From: an uncultured Acinetobacter sp.
GTDB taxonomy: Bacteria; Pseudomonadota; Gammaproteobacteria; Pseudomonadales; Moraxellaceae
NCBI RefSeq assembly: GCF_943914805.1
Contig: NZ_CALUDM010000013.1
Coordinates: forward strand, 1 to 40,453
DNA: 40,453 bases
Direction of reading: 5' to 3'
Part shown: piece after piece, positions 1-8,905 of the stretch
How the letters are laid out: each line of letters starts with the position of its first letter
How positions within the stretch are numbered: position 1 is the stretch's first letter
Made by a program: the position numbers and the translations under genes
The notes under the pieces: generated by a model
The model's input: only the letters and a program-made list of their open reading frames with translations
The model's database searches: none
What the model was told of the DNA's origin: nothing

Positions 1-36
1 TTTACTTTGCTGTTTTTAAGGTAAAAGGGGTCAGTT

Positions 37-444
37 TTAAATTGCCGTTGACAGTTCAAAATGAAGAGACTGAATATTCTCTTTTAAACTACTTTGAGGC
101 TGTTCACTCAATGCGATTGGTTTAATCTGACCATTATCTTTCCGTGGCTGCATCACTTGCTTTTGCTGCTGTTCTAATTGCGCAAATTTTGCCTTTTGAT
201 TGGATTGGTATGCTTTATATTGCTCCCATGCACCAATACTAAAATAGACTAAACCTGAGAAAATAACCAAAATCACAACTGAAACAAAACCAAGCTTAGA
301 GCCATCATTTTTAGCTCGTTTCAAAATATTTTCCTGCTTTGATTCATTGGCTTTCGGGATATTTAAATCGTTATTCATTATAGCATCTAAACGACACATT
401 TGACTCGTTTCTAATACGCTTTGAATATTTCTACCACGATACAT
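37..444 (-). CDS. Small single-pass membrane protein of unknown function
   Basis: I do not recognise a family. The 135-residue product has a charged, cytoplasm-like N-terminal half, one hydrophobic segment of about 22 residues near its middle (starting around GFVSVVILVIF), and a Gln/Lys-rich tail that looks helical or coiled-coil (QKAKFAQLEQQQKQV). The start is uncertain. ATG at 444 has a weak GGGTGA a few bases upstream. A GTG at 471 extends the frame by 9 residues without a ribosome site, and an ATG at 378 (MNNDLN) would give a 113-residue protein. It lies downstream of the cold-shock-domain gene on the same strand, 246 bp away. The overall layout (membrane helix followed by a short charged helix) resembles the C-terminus of that neighbour, which may hint at related localisation; this is inference only. 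Confidence 0.6.
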   Translation of the reverse strand: MYRGRNIQSVLETSQMCRLDAIMNNDLNIPKANESKQENILKRAKNDGSKLGFVSVVILVIFSGLVYFSIGAWEQYKAYQSNQKAKFAQLEQQQKQVMQPRKDNGQIKPIALSEQPQSSLKENIQSLHFELSTAI

Positions 445-690
445 TTTCACCCAGTTGAGATTCTCTATCACAATCAGGAAATTCAGTCATATAGAATTGC
501 ACTGACAAATTGGGATTATCATTGGATAAAAACCCAAATCACTCATTATTATAATACTTTATCATTTCCCTCAAGGAGAACACACGTTCGCTCACATTCA
601 AATAACATTGAATAATCTAAACCCACAGATGAGATACTAATAAACTCATTAATGATTGATCTAAATAGCAACAACAACTTATTTTAAAAC

Positions 691-2256
691 TTAACGTGCA
701 GTCGCCTCTTTCTTTTGACGTTTAATTTCTTCTTTCTGTTCCTTTTCATACTGCTGCAATTTTAATAAATTCTCACTTTTATATTCTGTATAGCGATCAT
801 GCGCATAAAAGCCAAAGTTAATCGTGACCAGTAATACAACACATGTGACTAAAATCCATGGATTAAAATGAAACCGTTTTTTAACCTCAGGCTTGACTTG
901 AACTTGTTTACGTTTCGAATATAAAAACTTAACCTTCATTTGCTGTATAAACTTTTGAAAGCCACTTAAGTTCATCTTTTTTTCAAGCAATTGCCGATCT
1001 CGTAATTGTTGCTGTCGATCCACAGGGTTGACTTTTGGTACTGGTATTTCTTTCTCAGCCACCACAGCATCCAATACAGGCATGTCTATGTCTGCGGAAG
1101 TTTGCTCTTTTACAGCAATACTTTCCGTTGATTTATCAATATGCAGATGGTTCTGAGTCGGTTTGGGAATTATTACTTCTTGAACTGTTTCTATGTCTTC
1201 TTGAATTGTTTTATTCCAAACTGGTTCGCTAATCTCAGCGACTGGAATTTCATCTACAACACTTTGTTCTGCTTCAGCTTGAATCAATTGAACAGGTTCA
1301 GGGATGATTATCTCTTCAACGGATTGAACCGTTTCAACTGCCTCGTGAATCGATTCATTTAAAACAGGCTCACTCATCTCAGTAACTGGTATTTCTTCTA
1401 CTACAGGATTTGATCCTGCTTCCACCTGATTAAATTCAACAGGTTCAGGGATGATTATCTCTTCAGCTGATTGAACCGTTTCAACTGCCTCGTGAATCGA
1501 TTCATTTAAAACAGGCTCACTCATCTCAGTGACTGGCGTTTCTTCTACTACAGGATTTGATCCTGCTTTGACCTGAATGGATTGAACAGGTTCAGGGATG
1601 ATTATCTCTTCAACTGATTGAACCGTTGCAAATTCTTCGGGAATTGTTTCGTTTGCAACTGGCTGATCATTCTCAACACTTGGCGTTTCTTCTTTTACAC
1701 GCTGTGCTTCTATAATCTGAATAGGCTTAATTGCCTCAACAAATTTCTCAGTATAAGAACTGCTTTTGATGATTTGTGGTTGAATCGCTACTCTTTGGAA
1801 TTGAACTGTTTTAGTCGATTGCGTAGCAAATAGATTTTTGTTATTTGAGGATTCATTGCTTTCTTCCGAAGAAGAAATGACAACCTGATCGGTTACAACA
1901 TTCTCTGGCTCATACTCATGTTCAAGCGTATCGGTAGAAATTCTTCGTTTCTTCAAGATTTTCCTTGAACTACGAATATTCTCAAATGAACTTTTATCAT
2001 AGGCATGTTGCTGAGTTGGTCGTTTATTTTTATCCGCGACATAGTTCTTATGATCTAAACGCACAATAAATTTAGCTAAAAATTCACCATGTTCTTCGAC
2101 AACAATACATTTAACCCGTTCACCAATTTGTGGCAAAATCGAGGTGTTGGAAAAATTTTCTAATTTAAAAACAACTTGTTGATGATCAGATGCCAACTCT
2201 ATGTGGCCTAAACCTAAACGATCATCAAAAAAAGTAACAATGCCTTTACGAAACAT
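691..2256 (-). CDS. Cold-shock-domain protein with tandem-repeat linker and C-terminal membrane anchor
   Basis: The 521-residue product starts with a cold-shock-like OB fold: KGIVTFFDD...GLGHIEL matches the first strands and RNP1 region, and VVFKLENF sits at RNP2, over residues 1-70. Aromatic residues usual in RNP1 (KGFGFI) are mostly replaced, so nucleic-acid binding may be altered. Residues about 160-400 are acidic, Pro/Glu/Val-rich and built from tandem copies of a 49-residue unit around EEIIIPEP...MSEPVLNESIHEAVET. Near the end comes a basic stretch, one membrane helix (about residues 466-486) and a Lys/Glu-rich tail. ATG at 2256 is chosen because AAGAGAAC lies just upstream; an in-frame extension to 2313 would run through the upp terminator. 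A soluble CspA is only about 70 residues, so this is a membrane-tethered derivative. Function unknown. Confidence 0.8.
   Translation of the reverse strand: MFRKGIVTFFDDRLGLGHIELASDHQQVVFKLENFSNTSILPQIGERVKCIVVEEHGEFLAKFIVRLDHKNYVADKNKRPTQQHAYDKSSFENIRSSRKILKKRRISTDTLEHEYEPENVVTDQVVISSSEESNESSNNKNLFATQSTKTVQFQRVAIQPQIIKSSSYTEKFVEAIKPIQIIEAQRVKEETPSVENDQPVANETIPEEFATVQSVEEIIIPEPVQSIQVKAGSNPVVEETPVTEMSEPVLNESIHEAVETVQSAEEIIIPEPVEFNQVEAGSNPVVEEIPVTEMSEPVLNESIHEAVETVQSVEEIIIPEPVQLIQAEAEQSVVDEIPVAEISEPVWNKTIQEDIETVQEVIIPKPTQNHLHIDKSTESIAVKEQTSADIDMPVLDAVVAEKEIPVPKVNPVDRQQQLRDRQLLEKKMNLSGFQKFIQQMKVKFLYSKRKQVQVKPEVKKRFHFNPWILVTCVVLLVTINFGFYAHDRYTEYKSENLLKLQQYEKEQKEEIKRQKKEATAR
1149..1733 (-). repeat. 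147-bp in-frame tandem repeat, about four copies
   Basis: The string caggttca recurs at 1293, 1440 and 1587, exactly 147 bp apart. The units 1293-1439 and 1440-1586 are nearly identical. The unit at 1587-1733 and a shortened one at 1149-1292 (one codon less) are more diverged. 147 is a multiple of three, so copy-number change keeps the reading frame. The repeats encode the Pro/Glu/Val-rich linker of the cold-shock-domain membrane protein. Confidence 0.9.
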
Positions 2257-2279
2257 TTTTTGTTCTCTTTTTAAAGCGT

Positions 2280-2304
2280 AAAAAAAGGAGACTTTAAAGC
2301 CTCC
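2280..2304 (-). terminator. Intrinsic terminator after upp
   Basis: Read on the minus strand, GGAGGCTTTAAAGTCTCC is a near-perfect inverted repeat followed by seven T. It lies 18 bp beyond the upp stop and only 23 bp before the ATG of the cold-shock-domain gene. Confidence 0.8.
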
Positions 2305-2321
2305 TCTGATCATACTAAATT

Positions 2322-2957
2322 TTAATCTTTTTGCACACTACCAAAAATTTTATCTCCAGCATCGCCAAGACCTGGAACAATATAACCATGTTCGTTCAAA
2401 CCTTGATCTACTGACGCAGTAAAAATGGTCACATCTGGGTGCGCATCTTCAACACGTTTAATCCCTTCTGGTGCAGCAACTAAAACCATTACACGAATGT
2501 CTTTACAACCACTTGCTTTAAGCACATCAATTGCAGCAACCAAAGAAGAACCTGTAGCAAGCATTGGATCAATGATCATCGCGATGCGGTTTTGAACATC
2601 AGGAACTAATTTTTTATAGTAAGTACGTGCTTCTAAGGTTTCTTCATCGCGCTCTAAACCCAAAACTGAAACTTTAGCACTTGGAATAAGATTTAAAAAA
2701 CCTTCCAACATACCAATACCCGCACGTAAAATTGGCACTACAGTAATTTTTTTCCCTGCAATTCGATCTACAGTGACTTTACCAGCCCATCCACCAATTT
2801 CATGATCACACACTGGCAAATCTTTCGTTGCTTCATAGGTCAAAAGCATGGTGACTTCTTGAGCAAGTTCACGGAAATTCTTAGTACTAATATCTGCACG
2901 ACGTAATAAACCTAATTTATGACGAATGAGCGGATGGCGAATTTCTTGAATAGACAC
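2322..2957 (-). CDS. upp: Uracil phosphoribosyltransferase
   Basis: Cytoplasmic pyrimidine salvage enzyme that converts uracil and PRPP into UMP and pyrophosphate. The 211-residue length matches the family (E. coli Upp 208). The PRPP-binding loop DPMLATG is at residues 130-136, and the conserved C-terminal block DQGLNEHGYIVPGLGDAGDKIFG binds uracil. The start is GTG at 2957: AGGTG lies 7 bases upstream and the protein then begins (M)SIQEIRHPL, as homologues do. The extra 12 codons up to 2993 overlap the promoter and have no homology that I recognise. It sits alone between two hairpin terminators, so it is probably a single-gene transcript. Confidence 0.95.
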   Translation of the reverse strand: MSIQEIRHPLIRHKLGLLRRADISTKNFRELAQEVTMLLTYEATKDLPVCDHEIGGWAGKVTVDRIAGKKITVVPILRAGIGMLEGFLNLIPSAKVSVLGLERDEETLEARTYYKKLVPDVQNRIAMIIDPMLATGSSLVAAIDVLKASGCKDIRVMVLVAAPEGIKRVEDAHPDVTIFTASVDQGLNEHGYIVPGLGDAGDKIFGSVQKD

Positions 2958-2994
2958 GGGAGTACACCTAAAAAGATAAAAGTAAATTTGCACT

Positions 2995-3023
2995 ATTATA
3001 AATGTTTTTTATATTAGAGATAA
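2995..3023 (-). promoter_or_regulatory. Probable sigma70 promoter of upp
   Basis: On the minus strand a perfect TATAAT (2995-3000) lies 38 bp before the upp start, with TTATCT 17 bp further upstream as a weak -35 (3 of 6 matches). It begins right after the nuo terminator, which fits an independent transcription unit. Confidence 0.6.
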
Positions 3024-3024
3024 G

Positions 3025-3054
3025 AAAAGCCCTCAATGAATGAGGGCTTTTTTT
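3025..3054 (-). terminator. Intrinsic terminator of the nuo operon
   Basis: AAAAGCCCTCA, a 5-base loop, and TGAGGGCTTTTTTT form a strong stem 24 bp beyond the nuoN stop. Both flanks are A/T runs. On the minus strand it ends the nuo transcript; on the plus strand it has a seven-T tail but no gene to serve. Confidence 0.88.
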
Positions 3055-3078
3055 GTTAATAATGATCGTTTTTTCAAA

Positions 3079-4575
3079 TTAATGCTGTTGCGACATCAAA
3101 AAGTGTATCGGAGATAAAATTTCTGATTTCAATGCGAAATTAATAATTGGATCAGGATAAATACCGATCAACAATACTAATGCAGCCGCACCAAGAACCA
3201 TCAAACCACCGACTTTTTGTCCCCAATGATCCACAGCATCGATACGTGGTGTTTCAGGTGGTGTCATATACATCACAACCATAACACGTAAGTAGTAATA
3301 CAAACCAATACCACTACCAACCACTACCATTGCAGCTAAGAACCAATGTTGTGTCGTCACAGCAGCCATAACCACCATGAACTTACCAATGAAGCCTGCA
3401 GTTAATGGAATACCTGCCAACGATAACATCATTACAGTTAATGTCGCTGTCAATACTGGACGACGCCAGAATAGACCACGGTAATCCGCAAGTGATTCTG
3501 CCTCATCAACATTGTTATAAGGACTTGACATTAATGCTACGGCACCAAATGCACCAATCGTCGTTAATGTATAAGTCACCACATAAACACTGACACTACC
3601 TAAGCTTGCATAAGTCATACTGACTAATGCAATCAATAAATAACCAAAGTGTGCAATTGATGAATAACCCAAAATACGTTTCAAGTTAACTTGACGTACT
3701 GCAAGGAAGTTACCAACGAGGATTGAAAGAACTGCAATTACGGTAATGATCGTCACAATCGATGGAACAAGAATCGCACCCGAAGTCAGTACGAAACGAA
3801 CCATTAAACCAATGGTTGCCACTTTCGCTACAGTCGCAAGGAAAGTTGCGATTGGCGCAGGCGCACCTTGGTAAACGTCTGGTGTCCACTTGTGGAATGG
3901 TGCAAGTGAAAGTTTAAAGCCAATTGCAAAAATAATCAGACCTAAACCTAACACAACCATCGGTTGCTTAATTGCTTCAAATAACGCTTGGAAAGACTCA
4001 TAGAATGCCAATGAACCTGTATAAGCGTATAAATAAGCCATACCCATTAACAACATTGCAGATGCTGTAGCAGAAAGTACTAAATATTTAATACCCGCTT
4101 CTAAAGACTTTGAACGTTGATGTGTATAAGCCAATAAGCCATACACAGGAATAGACATTAATTCTAAGCTAATGAAGAACGATGCATAATGTGAACTTGT
4201 CACCATTAACATTGCCCCTGCAACAGAGATCAACATTAAGATATACAGCTCTTCACGATTATCCTTATACGTTTCAATATAAGCGTGAGACAAAGTACAA
4301 CAAGCCAATGCCGCAATAAGAATCATTAATTGATAAAGTAATGTAAATGGATCAACCATAAACATATTCATCACATTCGATGGTGCATAAGCACCACCAA
4401 ACATCATGAATAAAATATCAATAACTGCAAGGTTTAAACCCACAACCGAAGCTGTCGCAATCAGATTATGATTACGTTTAATCGCAGTTAAGATCATCAC
4501 GACGATCGCAGTTAACGCTACGATCATTACTGGAGCCAAAGGCATGAGCTCCGAAAATGACATTGTGAAGTTCAT
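3079..4575 (-). CDS. nuoN: NADH-quinone oxidoreductase subunit N
   Basis: Membrane-arm, antiporter-like subunit of respiratory complex I, which couples NADH oxidation by quinone to proton pumping in the inner membrane. The 498-residue protein is almost entirely hydrophobic helices, as expected for about 14 membrane spans. It carries the conserved central block GFKLSLAPFHKWTPDVYQGAP (the lysine helix of the proton channel) and the C-terminal half typical of NuoN, including SLAGIPLTAGFIGKF. Last gene of the operon; it starts 2 bp after the nuoM stop and is followed by the terminator at 3025-3054. Length is normal for gammaproteobacterial NuoN. Confidence 0.96.
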   Translation of the reverse strand: MNFTMSFSELMPLAPVMIVALTAIVVMILTAIKRNHNLIATASVVGLNLAVIDILFMMFGGAYAPSNVMNMFMVDPFTLLYQLMILIAALACCTLSHAYIETYKDNREELYILMLISVAGAMLMVTSSHYASFFISLELMSIPVYGLLAYTHQRSKSLEAGIKYLVLSATASAMLLMGMAYLYAYTGSLAFYESFQALFEAIKQPMVVLGLGLIIFAIGFKLSLAPFHKWTPDVYQGAPAPIATFLATVAKVATIGLMVRFVLTSGAILVPSIVTIITVIAVLSILVGNFLAVRQVNLKRILGYSSIAHFGYLLIALVSMTYASLGSVSVYVVTYTLTTIGAFGAVALMSSPYNNVDEAESLADYRGLFWRRPVLTATLTVMMLSLAGIPLTAGFIGKFMVVMAAVTTQHWFLAAMVVVGSGIGLYYYLRVMVVMYMTPPETPRIDAVDHWGQKVGGLMVLGAAALVLLIGIYPDPIINFALKSEILSPIHFLMSQQH

Positions 4576-4577
4576 GA

Positions 4578-6188
4578 CTATTGGATCTCCACATTTTGTT
4601 GTGAAATTACTTGTTGAGTAACATCGACAACTTCTTGAACTGGAATGTAGCTATTCGCTAACCATGCCATGCTTGAATGTGAAATATCCAAGAATGTTTG
4701 AGGATAGATACCTAACCAAACTAAGCCGAAAGCACAGATTAATAAAATAACAGTTTCACGTGCATTTAAATCTTTTAATGGGCTTTCATAATGTTGTTTC
4801 TGTTCTTCATTTGGCGTACCAAACAACGCTTTATGAATCAAGATCAGACCATATAGTCCTGCAAATACTAAGCTGATTGCAGCAAGAATAGTAAATGTTG
4901 GGAATTTAGCAAATGAACCCATCAAGATCAGGAATTCACCGATAAAGTTACCTAGACCTGGAATACCCACTAGCGCACATACAAAGAACATTAAGAAGAA
5001 TGGTAGGTATTGGAATTGACCACGAATACCACCCATCAATCGCAAATCACGCGTATGTAAACGCTCATACACCTGACCACACATAATGAACAATGCAGCA
5101 GATGATAAACCATGCGCTAACATCATGATCATTAAGCCTTGGAATGTCAGGATATTACCTGCGTATAACGCAAGTAAGACAAAGCCCATATGAGAAATTG
5201 ATGTATACGCCAGTAAGCGTTTCATATCTGTTTGTTGGAAAGCACACCAAGCGCCGTAGAAAATACCAATCAAACCTAAAATAATTGCAATATCCGCAAA
5301 TTGAGCAGAAGCTGCTGGGAAGAACGGCATAACAAAACGCAGTAAACCATACGCAGCAGTCTTAATTAAGATACCTGCTAAGTCTACAGAACCTGCTGTA
5401 GGTGCTTGAGCATGTGCATCTGGTAACCAACCGTGTAAAGGGAAAACAGGAAGTTTTACCGCAAAACCGATGAAGAAACAGATCATTAATCCATATGCAA
5501 CATGTGGTGCTTGCGCATCAAGTGTATTTGCAACTGCAAGTAAGTAGTTGTAATCAAATCCAATCATACCTGTCATCATGTAACCATAGACCACTAAGCC
5601 TAGGATACCGATCAACATGATTAAACCAGCAACTTGGGTATAGATAAAGAACTTGGTTGCAGCGTAAACACGTGATTTACCACTTGCACCACTGTGTCCC
5701 CAAAGTGCGATTAAGAAATAGATTGGTACAAGCATCATCTCCCAGAAGAAGAAGAACATGAACAAATCAATCGCTAGGAATACACCAATGACCCCACCTA
5801 AAGACCATAAAAGGTTTAAGTGGAAGAAACCAACGTTCTTTTGGATTTCACCCCATGAACAACCTACTGCAAGAATACCAAGCAATGCAGTTAAGCCGAC
5901 CATTAACAGTGAAAGACCATCTACAGCTAAATGAATGTTAATACCGAGTGTCTTGATCCACGGTAAATAAAATTCTGCTGCCCAAGTTGGTACTTTCGCA
6001 CCCAACTCATAACTAAATCCACCTTGTTTCCATAACACTAATGTTAGGACCAAAGTCAGAACCATCCCGACTAAGGCAATATAACGAGGTAGATGTTGAT
6101 CAAGTTTATCAACTAACCAGCAAATGAAACCTGCAATAAAAGGTACAAGAATCAGTGCGGGTAAGATCCAGTTGTTTGTGATTTCCAT
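4578..6188 (-). CDS. nuoM: NADH-quinone oxidoreductase subunit M
   Basis: Antiporter-like membrane subunit of complex I that forms one proton channel. The 536-residue protein has the family signatures: FFFFWEMMLVPIYFLIALWG with the key glutamate of helix 5, FAVKLPVFPLHGWLPDAHAQAP with the central lysine, and the broken-helix region near LLAYTSISHMG. It starts 1 bp after the nuoL stop and ends 2 bp before nuoN, so translation is probably coupled. Length and motifs are normal. Confidence 0.96.
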   Translation of the reverse strand: MEITNNWILPALILVPFIAGFICWLVDKLDQHLPRYIALVGMVLTLVLTLVLWKQGGFSYELGAKVPTWAAEFYLPWIKTLGINIHLAVDGLSLLMVGLTALLGILAVGCSWGEIQKNVGFFHLNLLWSLGGVIGVFLAIDLFMFFFFWEMMLVPIYFLIALWGHSGASGKSRVYAATKFFIYTQVAGLIMLIGILGLVVYGYMMTGMIGFDYNYLLAVANTLDAQAPHVAYGLMICFFIGFAVKLPVFPLHGWLPDAHAQAPTAGSVDLAGILIKTAAYGLLRFVMPFFPAASAQFADIAIILGLIGIFYGAWCAFQQTDMKRLLAYTSISHMGFVLLALYAGNILTFQGLMIMMLAHGLSSAALFIMCGQVYERLHTRDLRLMGGIRGQFQYLPFFLMFFVCALVGIPGLGNFIGEFLILMGSFAKFPTFTILAAISLVFAGLYGLILIHKALFGTPNEEQKQHYESPLKDLNARETVILLICAFGLVWLGIYPQTFLDISHSSMAWLANSYIPVQEVVDVTQQVISQQNVEIQ

Positions 6189-6189
6189 C

Positions 6190-8079
6190 TTATTTCCCCA
6201 CTACCTGAATCACGATCAAGATCATCAGCAATACCACTACACCGAGTGACATACTTGATGCATATTCACGTAATGAACCTGTTTGACGGGTACTTGTAAA
6301 TTTATTACCACTTTTCACAATCGCAGGTAATACCAGCCATAAACCATCAATTGGGTCACGACCAAGAATTTTTGCAATCAATAAATAAGGTTGAACAAAC
6401 ACAAGGTTATACAGCGAATCAAAACCAAATGCGTTACGGCAAATGTTTGCAAGGCCTGCACCGAATGAAGTTTCAGCAAAGCCTTTCACTGCTTTATATG
6501 CAAATGCAAATAACACAATAGCGACAGCTAAACCAGCCAATGCAATACCTACAGCAAGATGCTCTGCACCATGCATACCTTCTTCAAGTGCTTGAGAAAC
6601 TTCAAAAGCAGGAATGTGTGCTGCATTTAAAACGTTCATCACTGGTGCTTTTAAGAAATAAGCCAAACCAGTTGAAAGTACAGCTAACACACCTAAAGGC
6701 GCCCAGTAAGTTACACCTTTGATCTCGTGATACGGCGTATTTTCTTTACCAAAGAATACAACCCAAATTAAACGGAATGTATAAATCGAGGTTAAGAACG
6801 CACCTGCAACACCCACCCAATATAATGAGTCATATAGTGCTACAGACTGACCCTGTGCCCAAACAGCACCTAAGATCGCATCTTTTGAGAAGAAGCCCAC
6901 TGTGATGAATGGAATTGCAGCAAGTGCACCACCACCAATTGCAAAGCAAGCAAATAAGAATTTGTTTTTGTAGAACAAGCCACCCATTTTGAAGATGTTT
7001 TGTTCGTGATGGTAAGCAAGAATCACCGCACCAGAAGACAAGAATAATAATGCCTTAAAGAATGCGTGAGCAAGCATATGGAATAAACCTGCTTGGTACG
7101 CTTCAGCACCTACAGCCATAAACATATAACCCAACTGACTCATTGTAGAGTAAGCCAGAATACGTTTGATGTCGGTTTGAACCAATGCAGCAAAGCCAGC
7201 AACCAATAATGTTACCGCACCCGTAATCGAAATGAACTGCATAACTTCTGGTGTCATTTCAAACACAGAATACATACGGCAGCACAAGTAAACACCAGCT
7301 GTTACCATTGTCGCAGCGTGGATCAATGCTGATACTGGTGTAGGACCAGCCATCGCATCTGCCAACCATGTTTGTAATGGAATTTGTGCAGATTTACCAG
7401 CAGCACCCAAGAACAACATTAACGAAGTCCAAAGTGCAAGATTATGATCAAGCGCCAACACTTGTGATGCATTTGCAACAATCGTTCCGATATGCAAAGT
7501 ACCAAATTGTTGGTAAAGCAAGAACAGTGCAATGAGTAAGAATACGTCACCAACACGTGTTACGGTAAATGCTTTGATTGCCGCAAAACCATTTGCAGGG
7601 TTTTGATAGTAATAACCAATCAATAGGTAAGAACATAGACCTACGCCTTCCCAACCTAAGAATAACAACGCTAAGTTGTCACCCAATACAAGCACTAACA
7701 TGCTCGCAACGAATAGGTTGAAGTAAGAGAAGAAACGTGCAAAGTCTTCTTCGCCACGCATATACCACGTTGCAAAGATATGAATAAGGAAACCGACACC
7801 TGTGATCATGCCCATCATCAATAATGATAAGCCATCTAAATGTAAGTTCACGCCTGGTGCAAAACCACCAACATTAAACCAAGTCCAAAGGTGCTGTGTC
7901 TGAGCAACAGAACCATTATTCACAAAGTCCATGCCTGCAATTAAAGCAAATAATGCAGAAAGTCCAACCGAACCCGCACCAATAATTGCAGCTACATTTT
8001 CAGGAAGTTTATTACGCCCTGCCGCTAAAAGGATAAAACCAATGAGCGGAAATAAAATCGTTAAATATAAATAACTCAT
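6190..8079 (-). CDS. nuoL: NADH-quinone oxidoreductase subunit L
   Basis: Distal membrane-arm subunit of complex I, with an antiporter-like core and a long C-terminal lateral helix. In the 629-residue protein I see FLGWEGVGLCSYLLIGYYY (conserved Glu of helix 5), GAAGKSAQIPLQTWLADAMAGPTPVSALIHAATMV (central channel residues) and ILAYSTMSQLGYM, all diagnostic of NuoL. Its ATG overlaps the nuoK stop by 4 bp (ATGA), and nuoM follows after 1 bp. Length is slightly above E. coli NuoL (613) and within the normal range. Confidence 0.96.
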   Translation of the reverse strand: MSYLYLTILFPLIGFILLAAGRNKLPENVAAIIGAGSVGLSALFALIAGMDFVNNGSVAQTQHLWTWFNVGGFAPGVNLHLDGLSLLMMGMITGVGFLIHIFATWYMRGEEDFARFFSYFNLFVASMLVLVLGDNLALLFLGWEGVGLCSYLLIGYYYQNPANGFAAIKAFTVTRVGDVFLLIALFLLYQQFGTLHIGTIVANASQVLALDHNLALWTSLMLFLGAAGKSAQIPLQTWLADAMAGPTPVSALIHAATMVTAGVYLCCRMYSVFEMTPEVMQFISITGAVTLLVAGFAALVQTDIKRILAYSTMSQLGYMFMAVGAEAYQAGLFHMLAHAFFKALLFLSSGAVILAYHHEQNIFKMGGLFYKNKFLFACFAIGGGALAAIPFITVGFFSKDAILGAVWAQGQSVALYDSLYWVGVAGAFLTSIYTFRLIWVVFFGKENTPYHEIKGVTYWAPLGVLAVLSTGLAYFLKAPVMNVLNAAHIPAFEVSQALEEGMHGAEHLAVGIALAGLAVAIVLFAFAYKAVKGFAETSFGAGLANICRNAFGFDSLYNLVFVQPYLLIAKILGRDPIDGLWLVLPAIVKSGNKFTSTRQTGSLREYASSMSLGVVVLLMILIVIQVVGK

Positions 8080-8384
8080 CCGCGCATCTCACTAGCAGCA
8101 TCTACATCCAAGTGATGGAAGCGATGATAGAACTGAAGGACGATCGCAAGACCGATACATGCCTCTGCGGCAGCAAGGGTTAAAATCAAAATAAACATGA
8201 TTTGCCCATCTGGTTGCGCCCATGCGCTACCTGCCACGACAAATGCCAATGCTGCTGCATTCATCATGATTTCAAGGCTCATTAACATGAATAATAAGTT
8301 GCGACGTACCATCACACCATAAAAACCCAGTGCGAAAAGGATAGATGCAACGATCAAACCATGTTCTAAAGGAATGTTGCCCAT
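8076..8384 (-). CDS. nuoK: NADH-quinone oxidoreductase subunit K
   Basis: Small three-helix membrane subunit of complex I that forms part of the E-channel, linking quinone chemistry to pumping. The protein has 102 residues, close to E. coli NuoK (100). The conserved membrane glutamates are visible in LMSLEIMMNAAALAF and LAAAEACIGLAIVL. The start overlaps the nuoJ stop by one base (TAATG) and the stop overlaps the nuoL start (ATGA), so it is translationally coupled on both sides. Confidence 0.96.
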   Translation of the reverse strand: MGNIPLEHGLIVASILFALGFYGVMVRRNLLFMLMSLEIMMNAAALAFVVAGSAWAQPDGQIMFILILTLAAAEACIGLAIVLQFYHRFHHLDVDAASEMRG

Positions 8385-8905
8385 TATTCTTTATCCCCTT
8401 CTGCACTAGGTTCACGTTTGCCTAAGTGAAATGCTGCAACAAGCGCTGCGAGCAATAACATTGCAGCAACTTCAACCAATAATAAATATTGTGTGAAAAG
8501 CGCTTGACCAACCGCTTTAGGACCAACCACTTGAGTCCCAATAACAGCACCTGAAGTTGTGTAATCTGAGCCCAAGCTCCAGACTAAGCATAAGCCCAAT
8601 AAAAAGCACATCAGAGCTGGATAAGCCCATGCATCTGAAGTCAACCATTTACGCTCTTGATCAACAGTATGTTGACCAAGATTGAGCATCATCACCACAA
8701 ATACGAACAAAACCATGATCGCACCTGCATAAACAATAATTTCTAATGCTGCTGCAAATGGAGCACCAATGGTTAAGAAAATGCCTGCAACTGCAAGTAA
8801 TGAAACAATCAAACTAAGCAGTGCATGTACTGGGTTCGCGTTGGTAACAACACGAACCGTAGAAACAATGGCCACGAGAGCCATTAAATAAAATGGCCAC
8901 ATCAT
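8384..8905 (-). CDS. nuoJ: NADH-quinone oxidoreductase subunit J
   Basis: Five-helix membrane subunit of complex I located next to NuoK and NuoA. The 173-residue protein contains the typical third-helix motif EIIVYAGAIMVLFVFVVMML, which holds the pi-bulge region that takes part in conformational coupling. The start ATG overlaps the nuoI stop by 4 bp. A second in-frame ATG follows immediately, so the true start may be one codon later. Length is close to that of E. coli NuoJ (184). Confidence 0.95.
   Translation of the reverse strand: MMWPFYLMALVAIVSTVRVVTNANPVHALLSLIVSLLAVAGIFLTIGAPFAAALEIIVYAGAIMVLFVFVVMMLNLGQHTVDQERKWLTSDAWAYPALMCFLLGLCLVWSLGSDYTTSGAVIGTQVVGPKAVGQALFTQYLLLVEVAAMLLLAALVAAFHLGKREPSAEGDKE

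Noticed and set aside
421..615. Plus-strand 64-codon ORF overlapping the 5' end of the first minus-strand gene
   Set aside because: It begins at TTG without a ribosome site, overlaps the likely N-terminus of the opposite gene and has no recognisable features. It could be a fragment, but support is too weak.
1035..1833. Three plus-strand ORFs opposite the repeat region
   Set aside because: They are shadows of the repetitive minus-strand coding sequence; Leu/Phe/Asn-rich composition is the reverse-strand image of Glu/Val/Lys codons.
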